Shown piece after piece: positions 6,972 to 10,604 of a DNA stretch of 10,604 nucleotides. Under the pieces are notes generated by a model. It ran no database searches, was not told the origin of the DNA, and saw nothing but the letters and a program-made list of their open reading frames with translations. Position numbers and translations under genes: made by a program. Within the stretch, counting starts at the first letter, position 1. Each line of letters opens with the position of its first letter. This DNA comes from DATKGN01 sp964385705 (GTDB lineage Bacteria; Patescibacteriota; Microgenomatia; UBA10105; UBA927): assembly GCA_964385705.1 (NCBI GenBank), contig CAYLQG010000052.1, positions 1-10,604 on the forward strand. The letters run 5' to 3'.

Positions 6972-7478
6972 CTACGTAGTAAACTTCTTTAAGATCTGTT
7001 TACCGTGGCCTCCTTCATGACCTTCCCCCTCATATTCATACGCGTAAAGTGAATATACCGTGACCGGAGACCCGTCGGCCCAGCATTGGGTATCGCTTTG
7101 ATGCCGCCACTCGGATTCCGAAAAATTCTCCATCTGCTTTATCTCAGCCCAAAAGGAATCGTCCCAATCCTTAAGGACTTCTTTCCATGACATATTTTTC
7201 CGCCGCGCGATCCCCTTCTTGTTAAACTCATCTTCGCCTTTGTTTCCCTCATATCTATCGGGCCATGACGCCTGATTGTTTAAAATACGGATTGCTTCAT
7301 CAAGTACTTCCCAATTCCAGGCAGCCAGATGCGCAACAATATCCTTAACACTCCAATTGCCAAGGGTATTCGGTTTTTGGACCGTCTTTTCAGACAATGA
7401 GGAAACCAGTGTAAAAAATTGTTCGTGTTCCTTCTTAAATCGCTTAATCGTTTCTGGTCTATCGATATAGGTGATCAT
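6972..7478 (-). CDS. DinB/ClbS-DfsB-like four-helix-bundle protein
   Basis: 168 residues from ATG 7478; a GTG at 7481 adds one residue. A DinB-superfamily four-helix bundle, closest in feel to the ClbS/DfsB branch. That superfamily includes thiol-transferase-type enzymes and the colibactin self-resistance hydrolase ClbS. The signature GNWSVKDIVAHLAAWNWEV (about 40-58) supplies the first metal-type histidine, H50. The last helix has GHEGGHGKQI with H154 and H158 (HxxxH). Together these give the usual three-histidine site, so metal binding is plausible. The middle part, DEFNKKG followed by MSWKEVLKDW, is the family's second helix pair. It starts 24 nt after the phosphotransferase stop, so it may be cotranscribed, and it also has its own promoter-like box. 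Its substrate cannot be told; detoxification of a small molecule is an inference from family and context. Confidence 0.82.
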   Translation of the reverse strand: MITYIDRPETIKRFKKEHEQFFTLVSSLSEKTVQKPNTLGNWSVKDIVAHLAAWNWEVLDEAIRILNNQASWPDRYEGNKGEDEFNKKGIARRKNMSWKEVLKDWDDSFWAEIKQMENFSESEWRHQSDTQCWADGSPVTVYSLYAYEYEGEGHEGGHGKQILKKFTT

Positions 7479-7485
7479 CACGATG

Positions 7486-7494
7486 ATTTTATCA
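7486..7494 (-). promoter_or_regulatory. Extended -10 immediately upstream of the DinB-like gene
   Basis: TGATAAAAT on the minus strand fits an extended -10 (TGnTANAAT) and ends 7 nt before ATG 7478. A transcript from it would be leaderless or nearly so. There is no Shine-Dalgarno sequence in this short spacer, which favours this reading. Confidence 0.4.
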
Positions 7495-7502
7495 CACCGG
7501 GC

Positions 7503-8429
7503 TCAAAGTTCCGCGGTTATTGTTTGAGCTATATATTCCTTTAGTTGTCTCTGATATGTCCTGGTCAGTTGATCATCCTTTCGCACAATTGACTCATGAA
7601 GATTAATAATCGGAACATATCCGGCGTAAAATTGCCTTCTCCAGTCAAAATATTTATCAACCGGCGGATAATTCGCGTAAACAGTCTTGAGAAACGCTTG
7701 GCCGTACCGGTCAAAAAATTTGAAGTCGTTTGCCGGGTCAGCAATGCGCAGTGAGAAATCAATGATGCCGTTTAACTCGTGCGTTGTTTCATTGATGAGA
7801 ATATGTTCTGAAAGCAAATCGGAGTGCGTTACGGTAACATCAAAAGGGCTCTCTTTTATTATGCTGATATAATCTTTGAAAAGTTTTTTTATCCAGAGTT
7901 TATCATCGTCCAATAACAACGGAGATACAGTTACATCAACCACCTCTACCAGGTCTTCAAAATACTTCCAATATATTACCGGATCCAGCTCGTCCATCCC
8001 CATTGATCGGGCGCTCGCGATCGGAAACGAATGCAGTTTCGTAAGGAATTTTCCCATATTGACAGCGATGTGTTCTGATTCCTGTTCTGTAAGGGTGGCG
8101 GCCGCCTCGATTGATAACGGAACACCCCGGATAAAATCGTACCGTTGATAGGTGACACCGGTCGCTGCATCCGTATAACCCGTTATATCCTGCACCGGAC
8201 ACGGCGAAGTTTTCGCAAATATATGCAAAAACTCATTTTCTACATGATCCTTTTTCCCATGGTCGATCGAACGGGGAAATCGGAATGCGTCGTGATTATT
8301 GATCAACAGAACATCATGGTCGTACCCGTCCTGAAATACGGTGATGCTATCGGGAGATATATTGGGATAATAATTCCTGATTATCGGTAAATATCTATGT
8401 ACAACCTCCGCACCGTCTTTTTCTCTCAT
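7503..8429 (-). CDS. Aminoglycoside-phosphotransferase-fold kinase, APH(2'')-like
   Basis: 308 residues, the APH/choline-kinase fold (PF01636 type), about the length of APH(2'') enzymes. These use ATP or GTP to phosphorylate a hydroxyl on an antibiotic or other small molecule in the cytoplasm. The N-lobe shows DGYDHDVLLINN and FRFPRS (about 35-54). The catalytic loop is HSDLLSEHILIN (202-213) with D204 as base. The metal loop is GIIDFSLRIADPANDF (221-236) with D224. H209 stands where many APHs have Asn, a feature of APH(2'') enzymes, and the D-to-H (5) and D-to-D (20) spacings match that group as I recall it. ATG 8429 is set by an extended -10 six bases upstream. Likely first gene of the resistance-like group. 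Substrate is unproven; homoserine or other kinases share the fold. Confidence 0.85.
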   Translation of the reverse strand: MREKDGAEVVHRYLPIIRNYYPNISPDSITVFQDGYDHDVLLINNHDAFRFPRSIDHGKKDHVENEFLHIFAKTSPCPVQDITGYTDAATGVTYQRYDFIRGVPLSIEAAATLTEQESEHIAVNMGKFLTKLHSFPIASARSMGMDELDPVIYWKYFEDLVEVVDVTVSPLLLDDDKLWIKKLFKDYISIIKESPFDVTVTHSDLLSEHILINETTHELNGIIDFSLRIADPANDFKFFDRYGQAFLKTVYANYPPVDKYFDWRRQFYAGYVPIINLHESIVRKDDQLTRTYQRQLKEYIAQTITAEL

Positions 8430-8435
8430 GAGGAA

Positions 8436-8444
8436 ATTATATCA
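8436..8444 (-). promoter_or_regulatory. Extended -10 promoter giving a leaderless phosphotransferase mRNA
   Basis: TGATATAAT on the minus strand is a perfect extended -10. Six bases (TTCCTC) separate it from ATG 8429, so the expected start of transcription is the A of the start codon. No Shine-Dalgarno can exist on such an mRNA, and no -35 is needed with an extended -10. Confidence 0.6.
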
Positions 8445-8476
8445 GAGACCATTCCAAGCTAATGTTACTTCGATTA

Positions 8477-8503
8477 ATAGATAACCATTCGCCAGGTATC
8501 TAT
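8477..8503. repeat. Inverted repeat between serA and the phosphotransferase gene
   Basis: ATAGATA-A-CC (8477-8486) pairs with GGTATCTAT (8495-8503): nine base pairs with one bulged A and an 8-nt loop. It sits 48-74 bp before the phosphotransferase start and about 37 bp after the serA stop. No T run follows on either strand, so it is not a standard intrinsic terminator. An operator or RNA hairpin is possible. Confidence 0.4.
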
Positions 8504-8539
8504 CCCCCAAATTCTTTAAGACGTACAAAGTAAATTTTG

Positions 8540-9742
8540 TTAATACAACACCCTGACCTTAATTGTCCCCGGTACGTTTTGAAGCTCACACAAAACGCCA
8601 TCATTAGCTGAGCTCACGTCAAAAAGTGCATAACCGATTTCTCCGTTTGTCAGTAATGATTCACCGGTGATATTTATCCCGCGATCGGCGAACCGTGACG
8701 TTATTCCCGCTATAACTCCGGGAACGTTATGGTGTATATGCACTATCCGGTGGCTGTCGAACCCTGAATGAAGCTCAACATTCGGCAGGTTTACGCTTAA
8801 TTTTGTATCGCCGTATTGCATAAAATCAATGAGCTTTTTTGATACGAAATCGGCGATATTTTCCTGAGCTTCCTGGGTGTTTCCGGCGATGTGCGGTGTG
8901 AGGACGGTATTTGGAAGGCCCTGAAGCGGAGACCGAAACTCTTCGCCATTATCCGGTTCTCTCGGAAACACATCGATCGCGGCTCCTTTTAATTTACCTG
9001 TCCTGAGATATAAAGCCAACGCATCCGTATCTACGACAAAGCCCCGGCTCAGGTTGAGGAATATTGCCCCCTGTTTCATGCTCTCGAATTCGCGCGCGGA
9101 GATGAGATTATCATTTTGGGGCCTTTTTCCGCTCACATGAACACTGACGACATCTGCTTTCTCTAATACTTCTTGCATACTATGCATTTTTTTTGCATTT
9201 CCCAGATTTTGTTTCTCTGACGAATTAAAATAAATTACTTTCATTCCCAGAATTTCGGCGAGTGTACCGAGCTGAGAGCCGATATTTCCATACCCGATGA
9301 TGCCCAGGGTTTTGTCGCGAAGTTCCGCTGCTCCCTTGGAAGATTTATTCCAGACGCCGCCGTGCATTTCGCGATTCCGGTCAGCGACACCCCGCAAAAG
9401 CCCAATCATATGTCCCAGAGCCAGCTCCGCAACACTGCGGGTGTTAGAAAACGGAGCATTAAAAACCCCGATTCCTGCCTCAGCGGTTGCCTTTAGATTT
9501 ATCTTATCGGTTCCGATGCAAAAGGCCCCGATGACAGCAAGTTTATTTGCGCCGGCCAGCACACTTTCCGTTATTTGCGTTTTTGATCTGATGCCGAGAA
9601 TACTCACTTCACCCAATGCTTCCCGAAGCGAAGATTCCGGTAAACTTCCTGCCCTGCTTTCAACGGGATATCCGGCACTTTCAAATGCATGTCGGGCATT
9701 CGGATGAATATTTTCCAATAGCAAAACTCGTTCCTGCGGCAT
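8540..9742 (-). CDS. serA: D-3-phosphoglycerate dehydrogenase, E. coli type with ACT domain
   Basis: 400 residues (E. coli SerA has 410). Oxidises 3-phosphoglycerate to 3-phosphohydroxypyruvate, the first step of serine synthesis, in the cytoplasm. The substrate domain includes FCIGTDKINL and the NAPFSNTRSVAEL hallmark (about 95-107). The Rossmann GYGNIG is at about 150-155. The catalytic trio is present: R233 (LSRGFVVD), E262 (FPREPD) and H284 (TPHIAGNTQEAQENI). The ACT domain covers about 330-400, with H337, N339 and N357 spaced like the E. coli serine-binding residues, so feedback inhibition by serine is expected. The position of the NAD-discriminating Asp at the end of beta-2 is N173, followed by two Ser. 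ATG 9742 is the only sensible start: sequence upstream is not SerA-like and runs into the divergent gene. No Shine-Dalgarno is seen. Confidence 0.96.
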   Translation of the reverse strand: MPQERVLLLENIHPNARHAFESAGYPVESRAGSLPESSLREALGEVSILGIRSKTQITESVLAGANKLAVIGAFCIGTDKINLKATAEAGIGVFNAPFSNTRSVAELALGHMIGLLRGVADRNREMHGGVWNKSSKGAAELRDKTLGIIGYGNIGSQLGTLAEILGMKVIYFNSSEKQNLGNAKKMHSMQEVLEKADVVSVHVSGKRPQNDNLISAREFESMKQGAIFLNLSRGFVVDTDALALYLRTGKLKGAAIDVFPREPDNGEEFRSPLQGLPNTVLTPHIAGNTQEAQENIADFVSKKLIDFMQYGDTKLSVNLPNVELHSGFDSHRIVHIHHNVPGVIAGITSRFADRGINITGESLLTNGEIGYALFDVSSANDGVLCELQNVPGTIKVRVLY

Positions 9743-9770
9743 ATATAAATAGATGGGCCGGATGTGCTCG

Positions 9771-9776
9771 ATTATA
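9771..9776 (-). promoter_or_regulatory. Candidate -10 box for serA
   Basis: TATAAT on the minus strand in the divergent spacer. Transcription would start near 9764, giving a leader of about 22 nt without a Shine-Dalgarno. No good -35 lies at 16-18 bp, so this is a suggestion only. Confidence 0.35.
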
Positions 9777-9810
9777 AACAATCCATTCAAAAAGGAAAGT
9801 CCCAATCCCG

Positions 9811-9838
9811 TTGACAGTCTGAATATGTAATCTATAAT
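9811..9838 (+). promoter_or_regulatory. Consensus sigma-70 promoter giving a leaderless mRNA
   Basis: Perfect TTGACA (9811-9816) and perfect TATAAT (9833-9838) with a 16-bp spacer. Six bases (9839-9844) then separate the -10 from ATG 9845, so the predicted transcript starts at or next to the start codon. This is the strongest promoter in the window by sequence and implies high constitutive expression of the small gene downstream. Confidence 0.8.
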
Positions 9839-9844
9839 ACATTT

Positions 9845-10147
9845 ATGAAACAATTCCTGATCACCTATCACTTCACGAACGGCACGAAAGAAGAATGGCA
9901 TGAGGCTATTTCCGAATTTATCCGCAATGTGGAAAACGATCCGGACCTGAAAGGCAAAATCTCCTACCATGTCATGAAAAGCGCCAAAAGCGATGAATAT
10001 TTCCACTTAGCTTCACCCAAAGACGAGGAAGTCGTAAAGATTCTTGAAACCAGGGACTATTTTAAGCGCTATCAGGAAAAAACGAAACTCGTTTCCGGCG
10101 GCACTGTCGTCGCCATGCCGCTCGAGACGATTGCAGAAACAAAATAG
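9845..10147 (+). CDS. Small dimeric alpha/beta-barrel protein (ABM-like)
   Basis: 100 residues, with the make-up of the antibiotic-biosynthesis-monooxygenase/dimeric alpha-beta barrel superfamily: a starting strand MKQFLITYHF, a helix EEWHEAISEFIRNVENDP (about 16-33), a strand KISYHVMKS, an EYFHLASPKDEE segment, and a helix ILETRDYFKRYQEK (about 67-80). Members of this superfamily act on or bind small hydrophobic compounds or heme, but many have no known role, and nothing here picks out a substrate. The start is fixed by a consensus promoter ending 6 nt before the ATG. It is divergent from serA and convergent with the right-edge gene. Superfamily moderately sure, function unknown. Confidence 0.75.
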   Translation: MKQFLITYHFTNGTKEEWHEAISEFIRNVENDPDLKGKISYHVMKSAKSDEYFHLASPKDEEVVKILETRDYFKRYQEKTKLVSGGTVVAMPLETIAETK

Positions 10148-10184
10148 ATAGATAGAGAGAGTATTCGTGGGTACACAATTATAA

Positions 10185-10604
10185 TTAAGGCTGGGTGAGA
10201 TCTTTTGTGCTTACAGTGAGTGGTCCATGAGTTACATCAAACGGGTAAACTATTTCGTTTCGACCTAAATCGTTACCGCTATAATGCGTTTTAGGAAAGT
10301 CATTCATGAACAATGGCCGCAAATACGCTTCGAGACCCGTTCTGGTATTTTGACCTACCATCGTCAGAAATCTCCTTGCCGTATCAGTATTGGAGAAATA
10401 AACCACAAACGCATTTGGATACGTCCTACCCATCTCTGAATGATGCATAACGCCACCACCAAATACTCCTATTGGATAACCAGGACGATTCGCAACCACC
10501 TTCATGAATACAAATTCTTTAAAGGGACCTAACGTATTATAGTTAACAAGTTCCTCTCCAAATGCATCGTATAACATCGTGGACCGTCGATCATCTTTTG
10601 ATAT
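10185..10604 (-). CDS. C-terminal part of an unrecognised protein, cut by the right edge
   Basis: The reading frame is open from the right window edge through 139 codons to TAA 10187-10185, so the first ATG inside (10577) need not be the start. There is no Shine-Dalgarno or promoter-like box before that ATG, which favours a longer gene that continues outside. Visible parts: GPFKEFVFMKVVANRPGYP, a glycine-rich IGVFGGGVMHH with two adjacent histidines, a strand-like AFVVYFS, a helix-like TARRFLTMVGQNTRTGLEAY, and a polar tail. It has no membrane helix and no cysteine. I do not recognise the family. The coding frame looks real by length and lack of competing frames. It converges with the ABM-like gene with only 37 bp between. 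Confidence 0.6.
   Translation of the reverse strand: MSKDDRRSTMLYDAFGEELVNYNTLGPFKEFVFMKVVANRPGYPIGVFGGGVMHHSEMGRTYPNAFVVYFSNTDTARRFLTMVGQNTRTGLEAYLRPLFMNDFPKTHYSGNDLGRNEIVYPFDVTHGPLTVSTKDLTQP

Noticed and set aside
6971..6980. Perfect palindrome ACTACGTAGT at the stop of the DinB-like gene
   Set aside because: Ten bases spanning the last codons and stop; expected by chance at this scale and without a partner site.
6595..7020. 141-codon plus-strand open frame
   Set aside because: It is antisense to the exporter and the end of the DinB-like gene, with no recognisable domain.
7474..7487. ATCATC-AC-GATGAT inverted repeat over the DinB-like start
   Set aside because: Six-base arms made of the repeated GAT/ATC pattern around the start codons; too weak to call an operator.
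9743..10006. Upstream extension of the serA frame by 88 residues
   Set aside because: It is not SerA-like and runs antisense through the ABM-like gene and its consensus promoter. SerA homology begins at MPQERVLLLE from ATG 9742.
10145..10161. GATA/GA microsatellite-like tract after the ABM-like stop
   Set aside because: Only about 17 bp of simple repeat; too short to mean more than slippage, and not a hairpin or terminator.

Overview
The window is a gene-dense bacterial stretch (roughly mid-40s % GC by eye, standard code with working TGA stops). It has eleven full-length protein genes and two cut by the window edges, and no tRNA, rRNA, CRISPR array or insertion sequence that I can see. No gene fixes the taxon. 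Short spacers, DUF2079 beside a family 2 glycosyltransferase, many genes with little or no 5' leader, and scattered accessory enzymes would suit a candidate-phyla-radiation (Patescibacteria) type genome. The complete E. coli-type SerA is less typical there, so the assignment is only a guess.

Layout, left to right. Bases 1-3738 are all on the minus strand. They read, in transcription order, as a small two-helix membrane protein, a membrane-anchored exported protein with a nuclease-like DH...N motif, a YdjM-type membrane hydrolase, then after a 155-bp gap a DUF2079 membrane protein and a GT2 glycosyltransferase cut by the left edge. Two of the junctions are ATGA stop/start overlaps. Bases 3910-5202 (plus) hold an MFS_3 exporter, followed by a terminator-like hairpin. 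It converges on a minus-strand group covering 5297-8429: an APH(2'')-like phosphotransferase, a DinB/ClbS-like four-helix protein, a second MFS_3 exporter and an AhpD-like protein. By content this group looks like a drug or xenobiotic resistance set (inference). Bases 8540-9742 (minus) encode SerA with its ACT domain. A divergent 102-bp spacer separates it from a small dimeric alpha/beta-barrel protein at 9845-10147 (plus). The right edge carries the C-terminal part of an unrecognised protein (minus).

The clearest non-coding signal is a set of promoters sitting directly against start codons. The ABM-like gene has TTGACA-N16-TATAAT-N6-ATG. The phosphotransferase has an extended -10 (TGATATAAT) and again N6-ATG. 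The DinB-like gene has TGATAAAAT-N7-ATG. These predict leaderless mRNAs. By contrast, the operon-internal AhpD-like gene has a textbook Shine-Dalgarno sequence. I did not find a convincing undescribed multi-gene system. The best candidates for new biology are the exported nuclease-like protein with its coupled small membrane partner, and the resistance-like group.
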